A DNA stretch of 9,568 nt from Conexibacter sp. (GTDB lineage: Bacteria; Actinomycetota; Thermoleophilia; Solirubrobacterales; Solirubrobacteraceae), in NCBI GenBank assembly GCA_025964055.1, contig JAOPZP010000193.1, positions 1 through 9,568 on the forward strand, written 5' to 3'. Below are positions 1-6,583 of this stretch, one piece after another; position 1 is the first letter of the stretch; each line of letters opens with the position of its first letter. The notes under the pieces were generated by a model. It did no database searches, was not told the origin of the DNA, and was given only the letters and a program-made list of their open reading frames with translations. The position numbers and the translations under genes were made by a program.

Positions 1-299
1 TCGCGGAAGCCGTCGATCCACTGGAGCGGCGGGACGGGGTTGCGCCGGGGCGGGTGGTGCATGGCGAGGACCAGCGCTTCGCCGGCCCTGCGGCTCTCGG
101 TCGCGGCGAGCGCGGCGCCGGCGAGCGCCGACGGCCCGACCGGCAGCGCCACCGCGGCAGGCGACGCGACGGGACCTCCGCCCTCCTCGAGGGCGAACGC
201 CTGGCGCAGGAGCGCGCGCAGGTCGTCGGTCACCAGCGGCTCCCCGCTGGGCGCGGCCCAGCGGGCGGCGGGATCGAAGGCGGCGGTCGTCTGGCTCAT
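1..299 (-). CDS. Partial unidentified protein, N-terminal 99 residues, possibly FAD-binding oxidase
   Basis: This minus-strand reading frame begins at ATG 299-297 and stays open to the left edge, so only the N-terminus is present; an in-frame stop at 341-339 means it cannot start much further upstream. Nearly every third codon position is G or C, which strongly supports real coding. The protein starts MSQTTAAFDPAARW and contains PLVTDDLRALLRQAF at about residues 21-35 and a GPSALAGAALAA stretch near the middle. I do not firmly recognise it. The layout (divergent from glpD with a TetR gene) recalls the mycobacterial glpD1 neighbourhood, where a flavoprotein of the alkyldihydroxyacetonephosphate-synthase type sits, and the N-terminal pattern is loosely similar, but the diagnostic FAD-binding part would lie outside the window. 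It shares the operator-bearing gap with glpD and is probably co-regulated. Confidence 0.6.
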   Translation of the reverse strand, partial: MSQTTAAFDPAARWAAPSGEPLVTDDLRALLRQAFALEEGGGPVASPAAVALPVGPSALAGAALAATESRRAGEALVLAMHHPPRRNPVPPLQWIDGFR

Positions 300-309
300 G
301 GGCGGTGAC

Positions 310-340
310 GATGTTACATTGACTGACCAGATGTCACATC
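310..340. promoter_or_regulatory. Two tandem ATGTNACAT palindromes at the divergent glpD promoter
   Basis: ATGTTACAT (311-319) and ATGTCACAT (331-339) are each 4+1+4 perfect palindromes, with centres at 315 and 335, exactly 20 bp apart, so they lie on the same face of the helix. The second extends to an 11-bp palindrome (330-340) and contains the glpD start codon. Read together, 310-319 and 331-340 also form a 10-bp inverted repeat with one mismatch. Inference: this is the operator of the TetR-type regulator at 1887-2453, controlling both divergent genes. Neither gene has a Shine-Dalgarno sequence here, so leaderless transcripts starting inside or beside the operator are plausible. Confidence 0.6.
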
Positions 341-1890
341 AGCCGCTCCTGAACGCCACGCGCCGGGCCGCCGACCTCGAAGCGCTGCGCGACGGCGCAC
401 CGTTGGACGTGCTCGTCGTCGGGGGCGGCGTGACCGGCGCGGGCGCGGCGCTCGACGCCGCCTCGCGCGGGCTGCGCGTCGCGCTCGTCGAGCGCCGCGA
501 CCTCGCCTGGGGCACGAGCCGGTGGTCGAGCAAGCTCGTCCACGGCGGGCTGCGCTACCTCGCGCAGGGCGCCTTCGGCATCGCGATGGAGAGCGCGCGC
601 GAGCGCGACGTCCTGCTGACCCGCACCGCGCCGCACCTCGTGCGCCCGATCACGCAGGTGATCCCGCTGACGCCACAGGTCGGCACGCGCGCCGCGCGCG
701 AGACGCGCATCGGCTTCGCGCTCGGCGACGTCCTGCGCCGCGCGGCCGGGACCTCCGCGCGCGACCTCCCGCGCTCGCGCCGGGTCGACGCCGACGAGGT
801 GCTGCGGCTGGCCCCCGGCGTGCGATCCGCCGGCCTGCGCGGCGGGATCGTCGGCTGGGACGCACAGCTCGAGGACGACGCGCGCCTGGTGGTCGGGCTC
901 GCCCGCACCGCGGCCGCGCACGGCGCGCGCGTCATCACGCGCTGCGGCGCGGTGGAGCTCCACGGCGACGGCGCCCGTCTGGCCGACGAGCTGACCGGCG
1001 AGACCTTCGACGTCCGCGCCCGTACAATCATCAACGCCACCGGCGTCTGGGCCGGGGAGCTGGTCGACGGCCTCCGCCTGCGGCCGAGCCTCGGCACGCA
1101 CCTCGTCGTCGACCTCCGGACGCTTGGCGGCCTGGGCGGCACGCTCAACGTCCCGGTTCCCGGGGAGCGCCACCGCTGGGTCTTCGCGATCCCCCAGCGC
1201 AGCGGCCTCGCCTACGTCGGGCTGACCGACGAGCCGGCGCCCGGGCCGATCCCGGACGTCCCCGTCGCGCCCGAGCACGACATCGCGTTCCTGTTGAAGA
1301 CGCTGTCGGCCACGCTGCAGACCCCGCTGACCCGGGCGGACGTGCTGGGGACCTACGCCGGGCTGCGCCCGCTGGTCGACGACCCCGACGGCTCCGGCCG
1401 CACGAGCGACCTGTCGCGCCGCCACGCGGTCATCCGCGGCGGCGGCGGGCTGGTCAGCGTCGTCGGCGGCAAGCTCACGACCTACCGCCGGATGGCGCAG
1501 GACGCCGTCGACGCGGCGATCGACGCCGGGAAGCTGACCGCCCAGGCGGGCCCGTGCCGGACCCGGGACCTGCCGCTCGTCGGCGCCGCGTCGCGTCAGG
1601 CGCTCGCCGCGATCCCGGCCCCGCGGCGGCTCGTCGAGCGCCATGGGACCGAGGCGCCCGCGGTGGTTGCCCTGGCCGGCGGCGACCCGGAGCTGCTGGC
1701 GCCGGTCGTCCCCGGCCTCGACGTCCTCGGCGTCGAGGTGCTGCACGCGGTGCGCGCCGAGGGCGCGCTGGACGCCGACGACGTCCTGGACCGCCGCACG
1801 CGCATCGGCCTGGTGGACGCCGACCGCGAGCGGGCCCGCCCGGCGGTCCAAGCGCTGATCGCGACGGGTCGTCAAGCTCTCGTGGCGTGA
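331..1890 (+). CDS. glpD: FAD-dependent glycerol-3-phosphate dehydrogenase
   Basis: This enzyme oxidises sn-glycerol 3-phosphate to dihydroxyacetone phosphate and passes electrons through FAD to the respiratory chain at the cytoplasmic membrane, linking glycerol and phospholipid breakdown to glycolysis. The 519-residue protein has the normal family length. The dinucleotide-binding motif VVGGGVTGAGAALDAASRG lies at about residues 29-47, the family signature GTSRWSSKLVHGGLRYL at 61-77, and the C-terminal GlpD domain ends with the typical EGALDADDVLDRRTRIGLVD segment. ATG 331 is chosen because homology begins right after it (LLNATRRAADLEALRDG); the frame is open further upstream but that stretch is the antisense of the divergent gene. 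The stop overlaps the start of the TetR gene (GTGA), so the two are translationally coupled. No glycerol kinase or facilitator gene is visible nearby, so the substrate may come from lipid turnover. Confidence 0.95.
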   Translation: MSHQPLLNATRRAADLEALRDGAPLDVLVVGGGVTGAGAALDAASRGLRVALVERRDLAWGTSRWSSKLVHGGLRYLAQGAFGIAMESARERDVLLTRTAPHLVRPITQVIPLTPQVGTRAARETRIGFALGDVLRRAAGTSARDLPRSRRVDADEVLRLAPGVRSAGLRGGIVGWDAQLEDDARLVVGLARTAAAHGARVITRCGAVELHGDGARLADELTGETFDVRARTIINATGVWAGELVDGLRLRPSLGTHLVVDLRTLGGLGGTLNVPVPGERHRWVFAIPQRSGLAYVGLTDEPAPGPIPDVPVAPEHDIAFLLKTLSATLQTPLTRADVLGTYAGLRPLVDDPDGSGRTSDLSRRHAVIRGGGGLVSVVGGKLTTYRRMAQDAVDAAIDAGKLTAQAGPCRTRDLPLVGAASRQALAAIPAPRRLVERHGTEAPAVVALAGGDPELLAPVVPGLDVLGVEVLHAVRAEGALDADDVLDRRTRIGLVDADRERARPAVQALIATGRQALVA

Positions 1891-2453
1891 CCGACGCCAC
1901 GACCGGGGCCATCCTCGACGCCACCCGCTCCTCCGTGCTCGACTTCGGCATCCGCCGGACCACCCTCACCGATGTGGCTCGCCGCGCGGGCGTGAGCCGG
2001 ATGACCGTCTACCGGCGCTACCCCGACGTCGACGCCATCCTGCGCGACCTGATGACCCGCGAGTTCGGCGCGGCGATGGCCGACATCGCCGCCAACGTCG
2101 GCGGCCGCGACGGCCGCTCGCGCGTGGTGCACCGCATCGTCGCGTCGGTCGAGGTCCTGCGGGCGAGCGCGTTGATGTCCAAGATCCTCGAGGCCGAGCC
2201 CGAGCTGCTGCTGCCCTACGTCCTGGACCGCATGGGCGAGACGCAGCGCGTCGCGGTGACCATGGTCTCCGCCGACGTCGCCGACGGCCAGGCCGACGGA
2301 TCGATCCGCGCGGGCGACCCGCGCGTGCTCGCCCAGGCGCTGCTGCTGGTCACGCAGTCGTTCGTGCTCTCGGGCGGGATCGCCGACGACGTGCCGGAGG
2401 CCGCGCTGCGCGAGGAGCTCGCGCACGCGGTCGACGCGATGCTCGCCCCCTAG
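1887..2453 (+). CDS. TetR-family regulator coupled to glpD
   Basis: This is a 188-residue TetR-type transcriptional regulator. The N-terminal helix-turn-helix is clear at about residues 26-46 (TTLTDVARRAGVSRMTVYRRY), followed by the LRDLM helix and an all-helical ligand-binding region with no recognisable sub-family. It starts at GTG 1887, overlapping the glpD stop codon by GTGA, and has no Shine-Dalgarno sequence of its own, so it relies on coupling to glpD translation. Inference: it represses its own operon and perhaps the divergent gene by binding the tandem palindromes at 310-340, with a lipid or glycerol-derived ligand. A glpD-TetR pairing is, as I recall, also found in mycobacteria (Rv2249c/Rv2250c). 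The specific ligand cannot be read from sequence. Confidence 0.88.
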   Translation: MTDATTGAILDATRSSVLDFGIRRTTLTDVARRAGVSRMTVYRRYPDVDAILRDLMTREFGAAMADIAANVGGRDGRSRVVHRIVASVEVLRASALMSKILEAEPELLLPYVLDRMGETQRVAVTMVSADVADGQADGSIRAGDPRVLAQALLLVTQSFVLSGGIADDVPEAALREELAHAVDAMLAP

Positions 2454-2472
2454 CAGCGGCCACCGCCGCCCA

Positions 2473-2499
2473 CCGCCGCTCAGGGCCGCTCAGCGGCGG
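2473..2499. terminator. Possible bidirectional hairpin between convergent TetR genes
   Basis: The 36-bp gap between the two convergent TetR genes contains CCGCCGCT (2473-2480), whose exact reverse complement AGCGGCGG lies at 2492-2499, giving an 8-bp all but GC-only stem with an 11-base loop. An alternative smaller stem GCCGC/GCGGC (2485-2489 and 2493-2497) competes with it. The right arm overlaps the stop codon of the minus-strand gene. No U-tract follows. In such GC-rich sequence short stems arise readily by chance, so the assignment is tentative. Confidence 0.35.
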
Positions 2500-3173
2500 C
2501 CGTGCGTGTGCAGGCTGCAGGCCATCGTGCTCTCGAGCTCGTCGTCGGTCAGCGCCGGCGTCGTCATCGCACGCACGTCCGGACCGGCGCGCAGCCCGTC
2601 CAGGACGATCGCCAGGCCGCGGCGCCAGACCTCGGGCGCGGTGTCCCCCGCGTACTCCATGACCGAGGTCAGCATCAGCTGCAGCACGGGCATGTCGGTG
2701 ACCTCGACGTCGGCGCGCAGCTGGCCCGACGCCTGGGCGCGCTCGACGACGCGGGTGACCAGCGGCTTGATCCGGTCGCGGGCGCGGCTGACGCGCTCGC
2801 GCCCGTGCGCCGTGGTGAAGAGGAGCTCCTTGAGCCCGCGGTCGTGGGCATGGAGCTCGAGCGCCTGCTCGAAGAACGCGACCAGGCCCTCCCACGCGTC
2901 CTCGTGGCGCAGCGCCGCCTCGGCGATCGCGACGACCTCCTCGATGCGGACCTCGAACAGCGCGTCGATCAGCGCGCCCTTGTCGGAGAAGCGCCGGTAG
3001 ACCGTGCCCACGCCGACGCCGGCCCGTGCCGCCACCGCGTCGAGCGTGACGTGCAAGCCCTGCTCGGCGAAGAGCTCGCCGGCGGCGTCGAGGATGCGCC
3101 GGCGGTTGCGCTCGGCGTCCTTGCGCAGCGGCCGGTCGTCGGCCGCTTCGGTGATCGCGCTCACGGGCACCAC
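2490..3173 (-). CDS. TetR-family repressor of the adjacent efflux pump
   Basis: This is a TetR-type regulator of up to 227 residues. The sequence ERNRRRILDAAGELFAEQG followed by VTLDAVAARAGVGVGTVYRRF (about residues 42-62) is a textbook TetR DNA-binding domain; the C-terminal region resembles the TetR_C-type domains of multidrug-responsive repressors but is not diagnostic. It diverges from a DHA2-family drug exporter across a gap holding a near-perfect 15-bp palindrome, so the probable role is ligand-released repression of the pump and of itself. GTG codons at 3173, 3170 and 3164 are all possible starts; no Shine-Dalgarno sequence separates them, and homology only begins about 15 residues in. 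The first is given here. Confidence 0.88.
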   Translation of the reverse strand: MVPVSAITEAADDRPLRKDAERNRRRILDAAGELFAEQGLHVTLDAVAARAGVGVGTVYRRFSDKGALIDALFEVRIEEVVAIAEAALRHEDAWEGLVAFFEQALELHAHDRGLKELLFTTAHGRERVSRARDRIKPLVTRVVERAQASGQLRADVEVTDMPVLQLMLTSVMEYAGDTAPEVWRRGLAIVLDGLRAGPDVRAMTTPALTDDELESTMACSLHTHGRR

Positions 3174-3186
3174 GATATCGAAAAGC

Positions 3187-3201
3187 GGAGACGACTTCTC
3201 C
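3187..3201. promoter_or_regulatory. Candidate TetR operator for the efflux pump
   Basis: GGAGACGACTTCTCC is a 15-bp palindrome with six of seven base pairs matching around its centre at 3194; only the 3192/3196 pair fails. It sits in the divergent gap between the TetR gene and the exporter gene. A weak extended -10-like TGCTAGGCT follows at 3210-3217, so the palindrome would cover the -35 to -20 part of an exporter promoter. Size, symmetry and position suit a TetR dimer. The promoter match is weak and the assignment is inference. Confidence 0.45.
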
Positions 3202-3277
3202 AGTTCTTTGCTAGGCTGCCGACACCCAAGTGGAGTCCCAACCTCCGCTCTCGACCCTCTCCCCCTTCCCCTCTCCC

Positions 3278-4753
3278 ATGACCCCCACTGACTCCACCGA
3301 TCCCCATCACGCGCGCCGCTGGCTGATCCTCGCGGTCCTCGGCCTCGCCCAGCTCATGGTCGTCCTCGACGCGACGATCGTGAACATCGCCCTGCCCTCG
3401 GCTCAGAACGACCTCGGGTTCTCCGACGCGAGCCGCCAGTGGATCATCACCGCCTACGCGCTGGCGTTCGGCTCGCTGCTGCTGCTGGGCGGCCGCATCG
3501 GCGACCTCTTCGGCCGCAAGTGGGTGTTCGTCGCCGGGCTGATCGGCTTCGCGATCGCCTCGGCCCTCGGCGGCGCCGCCCAGAGCTTCGGTTTGCTCGT
3601 CGGCGCGCGCGCCCTGCAGGGCGTGTTCGGCGCGCTCCTGGCGCCGGCCGCCCTGTCGCTGCTCACCACCACGTTCACGGCACCGAGCGAGCGCAACAAG
3701 GCCTTCGGCGTCTTCGGCGCCATCGCGGGCAGCGGCGCCGCCGCCGGCCTGCTGCTCGGCGGCCTGCTCACCGAGTACCTCTCCTGGCGCTGGTGCCTGT
3801 ACGTGAACCTCGCGTTCGCGGGCATCGCCGTCTTCGGCGCGCTCTCGCTGCTGACCAACTCGCGTCCGGTCGACAAGCCGCAGCTCGACATCCCCGGCAC
3901 GATCACCGCGTCCGGGGGCCTGTTCTCGCTGGTCTACGGCTTCTCGCACGCGGCGCAGACGAGCTGGAGCAACCCCACCACCATCGGCTTCCTGATCGCC
4001 GGCGTCGTGCTCATCGCCGTCTTCGTCTGGCTCCAGCAGCGCGTCGCGCACCCGCTGCTGCCGTTGCGCGTCATCCTCGACCGCGATCGCGGCGGATCCT
4101 ACCTCGCGGTCGGCCTGTCGGGCATCGCGATCTTCGGCGTGTTCCTGTTCTTGACGTTCTACCTGCAGCAGAACCTCAACTTCTCGCCGGTGAAGTCCGG
4201 GCTGGCCTTCCTGCCGATGACGTTCGCCATCATGTTCTCGGCGACGACCGCGCAGACCAAGCTCCTGCCCAAGGTCGGCCCCCGCCGGCTCGTCGGCACG
4301 GGGCTCGTCCTCGGCGCGATCGGCATGATCTACCTGACCGGGATCGGCGCGCACTCCAGCTACTGGAGCCACGTCTTCCCCGCGCTGATCATCATGGGGT
4401 TGGGCTTCGGCCTGATCTTCGCCCCGGCGATCAGCAGCGCCACGCTGGGCGTCGAGCCCAAGGATGCGGGCGTCGCGTCGGCGATGGTCAACACCATGCA
4501 GCAGATCGGCGGCTCGATCGGCACCGCGCTGCTGAGCACGCTGGCGGCCAGCGCCACGACGTCGTACCTCGCCGGCAAGGGGACGCCGAACCCCGAGCTG
4601 CTCGCGCAGGCCGCGGTCCACGGCTACACGACCGCGTTCTACTGGTCGGCCGGGATCTTCGCGGTCGCCGCCGTGGTGTGCACGGGACTGCTGCGGCCGG
4701 GCGTTCCGGCGGGCGAGCAGGTCGGCGCCGCCGCCCCCGCGATGGCGCACTGA
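3278..4753 (+). CDS. DHA2-family (EmrB/QacA-type) MFS drug:proton antiporter
   Basis: This integral membrane exporter of about 491 residues fits the 14-helix DHA2 branch of the major facilitator superfamily, which expels hydrophobic drugs in exchange for protons. Counting from ATG 3278, motif D1 LDATIVNIALP is at about 30-40, motif A GGRIGDLFGRK at 71-81 between helices 2 and 3, and the glycine-rich antiporter motif C GAIAGSGAAAGLLLGG at 147-162, followed by the typical SWRW. The rest alternates hydrophobic helices with short loops. The frame is also open from GTG 3230, which would add a proline-rich 16-residue tail; ATG 3278 is preferred because a short hydrophilic lead then precedes helix 1, but neither start has a Shine-Dalgarno sequence. 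The divergent TetR gene probably represses it, and a strong hairpin follows the stop. The actual substrate is unknown. Confidence 0.93.
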   Translation: MTPTDSTDPHHARRWLILAVLGLAQLMVVLDATIVNIALPSAQNDLGFSDASRQWIITAYALAFGSLLLLGGRIGDLFGRKWVFVAGLIGFAIASALGGAAQSFGLLVGARALQGVFGALLAPAALSLLTTTFTAPSERNKAFGVFGAIAGSGAAAGLLLGGLLTEYLSWRWCLYVNLAFAGIAVFGALSLLTNSRPVDKPQLDIPGTITASGGLFSLVYGFSHAAQTSWSNPTTIGFLIAGVVLIAVFVWLQQRVAHPLLPLRVILDRDRGGSYLAVGLSGIAIFGVFLFLTFYLQQNLNFSPVKSGLAFLPMTFAIMFSATTAQTKLLPKVGPRRLVGTGLVLGAIGMIYLTGIGAHSSYWSHVFPALIIMGLGFGLIFAPAISSATLGVEPKDAGVASAMVNTMQQIGGSIGTALLSTLAASATTSYLAGKGTPNPELLAQAAVHGYTTAFYWSAGIFAVAAVVCTGLLRPGVPAGEQVGAAAPAMAH

Positions 4754-4762
4754 GCCACCCCC

Positions 4763-4791
4763 GGCCGGGGCCGCACGGTGCGGCCCCGGCC
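4763..4791 (+). terminator. 13-bp perfect hairpin terminator after the exporter gene
   Basis: GGCCGGGGCCGCA (4763-4775) and TGCGGCCCCGGCC (4779-4791) are exact reverse complements around a 3-base loop CGG. The stem starts nine bases after the exporter stop. There is no U-tract, as is common for terminators in high-GC actinobacteria. It insulates the exporter from the acyltransferase gene downstream and argues against that gene starting at the GTG inside the hairpin. Confidence 0.75.
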
Positions 4792-4807
4792 AGTAGCGTC
4801 AGCGGGC

Positions 4808-5827
4808 GTGGGACCACTCCTGCCGGACTCCGGACCTCGTGGTCCCCGCCTCGCCCGCCGGGCCGAGGGCATCGCCATCGAGGCCGCGGCGTTCGCCGTC
4901 GTCACGCTCACGCTGCCGCTGCTGCTGGTCGCCGCCGCGGCGGTCGACCTCGGGCGGTGGCTGCTGGCGCGCAAACCGTGGGTCGGCGTGCGCCTGGTCG
5001 CCATGTTGTGGTGGTTCCTGTTCGGGGAGCTGCGCGGGGTCGCCGGGCTGACGCTGATCGGCCTCGCGTCGTTGGGGCGCGACACGCGCACGCGCCGCTT
5101 CCGCGTCTACCGCCTGCGCCAGCTGTGGGCGGGCGGGCACCTGCGCGGCGTGCAGCGGCTGTTCGGGCTGACGTTCGACGTGCGGGGGCTCGACGACGTC
5201 GCCCCCGGACCGGTGCTCATCCTGATGCGCCACGCGAGCATCATCGACAACACGCTGCCGGACGCCCTGGTCGGCAAGGCCCACGACATGGGCCTGCGCT
5301 TCGTGCTCAAGCGCGAGCTGCAGATGCTGCCGACGATCGACATCGGCGGCCGGTGGGTGCCGACGAACTTCGTGCGCCGCGGCTCCGGCGACACCGTGCG
5401 CGAGCTCGAGGACCTGCGCAAGCTGGCGATCGACCTCGACCCGCACGAGGGCGTGCTGATCTATCCCGAGGGCACGCGGTTCACGCCGGAGAAGCTGGCC
5501 GGCGCCCAGGCGCTGATCGCCGAGCGCCAGCCCGAGCTGGCCGAGCGCGCGCGGGGCCTGCACCACATCCTGCCGCCGCGCCTGGGCGGGCCGATCGCGC
5601 TGCTCGAGGCCGCCCGCGGGACCGACGTGGTGTTCTGCGCGCACGTCGGGCTCGACGGCTTCGAGCTGATCTCCGACATCTGGCGCGGCGGGCTGGTCGG
5701 CGGCACCGTCGGCGTGCAGTTCTGGCGCTTCGGCGCCGACGAGGTGCCGACCGAGCGCGACGCGCTGATCGCCTGGCTCTACGAGCGCTGGCAGCAGGTC
5801 GACGACTGGGTCGGCGCGAACCGCTAG
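4808..5827 (+). CDS. PlsC-type 1-acyl-glycerol-3-phosphate acyltransferase family protein
   Basis: This is a membrane-associated acyltransferase of about 339 residues that probably transfers an acyl chain to a glycerophosphate-type acceptor in phospholipid synthesis. A hydrophobic segment near residues 28-46 (AFAVVTLTLPLLLVAAAAV) and a second near 60-73 are likely membrane anchors. The catalytic HX4D box is RHASIIDN with His 142 and Asp 147, and the substrate-binding EGTR box (YPEGTRFTPEK) starts at Glu 221. The protein is longer than minimal PlsC (about 240 residues), closer to the YihG/large AGPAT type. GTG 4808 is chosen because the alternative GTG 4778 lies inside the preceding terminator stem. 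The stop codon overlaps that of the convergent sensor gene. The exact acyl donor and acceptor are unknown; haemolysin-like or ornithine-lipid acyltransferase roles are also possible. Confidence 0.85.
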   Translation: MGPLLPDSGPRGPRLARRAEGIAIEAAAFAVVTLTLPLLLVAAAAVDLGRWLLARKPWVGVRLVAMLWWFLFGELRGVAGLTLIGLASLGRDTRTRRFRVYRLRQLWAGGHLRGVQRLFGLTFDVRGLDDVAPGPVLILMRHASIIDNTLPDALVGKAHDMGLRFVLKRELQMLPTIDIGGRWVPTNFVRRGSGDTVRELEDLRKLAIDLDPHEGVLIYPEGTRFTPEKLAGAQALIAERQPELAERARGLHHILPPRLGGPIALLEAARGTDVVFCAHVGLDGFELISDIWRGGLVGGTVGVQFWRFGADEVPTERDALIAWLYERWQQVDDWVGANR

Positions 5828-6480
5828 TTCTGCAGCAGCGCCCGAGCGGCGCGGGCCGTGCCGACCGACAGGCCGCGGCAGCACCAGGCGGCGACGCCGA
5901 TCAGCAGGAGCCCGGCACCGACGCGTGCGAGCGACGGGGTCAGCGCGTGGCTGTCGAGGAACCGCAGGACGGCGACGTCCTGTGGATCGTTCTGCGGCAG
6001 CGACCAGTACCACAGCGGCGACGTCAGCAGGCCCAGCGCGGCGCTCCAGAGGGCGACCACGGCGGTGAAGCCGGCGATGCCGATCGGCAGCAGGATGAGG
6101 CTCCACGTGGCGTCGCGCCACGCGCCGCCGTCGGCACAGGCCGACATGGTGCGCCGCCAGAGGCCACCCGACCAACGACGATCGCGGCGGGTCACGGGTG
6201 TGCCGAGGAGCCAGGCCGCGCGCCGGCGCTCGACGTCGCCGATCGCCCGCATGGCGTAGAGCGTGCCGAGGAGCACGGGGACGCCGAGCACCGTGACGAG
6301 CAGGCCGGCGGCGAGGGCGAGGCCGGTCATCAGGACGGTGAACGTGACGATGCCGGCCGGCAGGCCGGTGAGGAGGTAGAGGGCGTCGCGGCCGACCTGG
6401 GCGGGCCTGGGGAGGATCCGGGCGGCGGGCGCGTCGAGGCGGTGCAGGGTCGGTGCGAGGTGCGTGGCCATGGGGTCCAT
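5824..6480 (-). CDS. Stand-alone 'putative sensor' domain membrane protein
   Basis: The product is a membrane protein of about 218 residues matching the pattern of the actinobacterial 'putative sensor' domain (Pfam Sensor family), which is normally found at the N-terminus of two-component histidine kinases. Four hydrophobic segments are visible, at about residues 34-54 (LYLLTGLPAGIVTFTVLMTG), 55-76, 126-148 and 187-205, with the characteristic DVERRRAAWLLGTPV between helices 2 and 3. Here the protein ends soon after the fourth helix: there is no dimerisation or ATPase domain, and no kinase or response regulator gene is adjacent. ATG 6480 is chosen over ATG 6471 and GTG 6516; no Shine-Dalgarno sequence helps. 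Its stop shares the tetranucleotide CTAG with the convergent acyltransferase stop. Function is unknown: it may bind a membrane ligand or partner with a kinase elsewhere. Confidence 0.78.
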   Translation of the reverse strand: MDPMATHLAPTLHRLDAPAARILPRPAQVGRDALYLLTGLPAGIVTFTVLMTGLALAAGLLVTVLGVPVLLGTLYAMRAIGDVERRRAAWLLGTPVTRRDRRWSGGLWRRTMSACADGGAWRDATWSLILLPIGIAGFTAVVALWSAALGLLTSPLWYWSLPQNDPQDVAVLRFLDSHALTPSLARVGAGLLLIGVAAWCCRGLSVGTARAARALLQN

Positions 6481-6534
6481 GGTCGCGGCGGCGGCCCGCG
6501 GCGACCATGCCGCCACCCGGCGTCCGGCCCGGGG

Positions 6535-6583
6535 GTTAGCCCGAGAGCCCGTCGACCCACGGGGGGTGGCGGCGACGGCTAAC
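6535..6583 (-). terminator. Nested inverted repeat overlapping the ligase stop codon
   Basis: GTTAGCC (6535-6541) and GGCTAAC (6577-6583) are exact reverse complements 35 bases apart, and inside lies CCCGT (6548-6552) paired with ACGGG (6559-6563) around a 6-base loop. On the minus-strand transcript the structure begins in the last codons of the acyl-CoA ligase and includes its TAG stop (6581-6579). It could end ligase transcription or structure the leader of the sensor gene downstream. The AT-containing outer arms are unusual for this sequence, which makes chance less likely. Confidence 0.4.

Noticed and set aside
30..65. An MHHPP segment in the left partial gene suggesting a metallophosphoesterase.
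   Set aside because: In that family HHPP follows upstream GD and GNH(D/E) metal-binding motifs, and none is present in the residues before it.
40..330. An N-terminal extension of GlpD starting at 40.
   Set aside because: The stretch is the antisense of the divergent gene, has no similarity to GlpD N-termini, and homology begins just after ATG 331.
334..1875. A 513-codon open frame on the minus strand opposite glpD.
   Set aside because: Its translation is rich in Arg, Ala, Gly and Asp with no domain, and it is the exact antisense of a clear GlpD; long antisense frames are expected at this GC content.
2461..2480. A CACCGCCGC direct repeat between the convergent TetR genes.
   Set aside because: Only two short copies in very GC-rich DNA; not enough to call a repeat element.
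3161..4750. A 529-codon minus-strand frame opposite the exporter.
   Set aside because: Low-complexity Glu/Arg/Ala/Asp composition with no motif, and antisense to an obvious membrane transporter.
3439..6582. A 1047-codon plus-strand frame crossing the exporter, acyltransferase and sensor genes.
   Set aside because: It is out of frame with two well-supported same-strand genes, crosses a strong terminator, and is an Arg/Ala/Pro-rich string without motifs.
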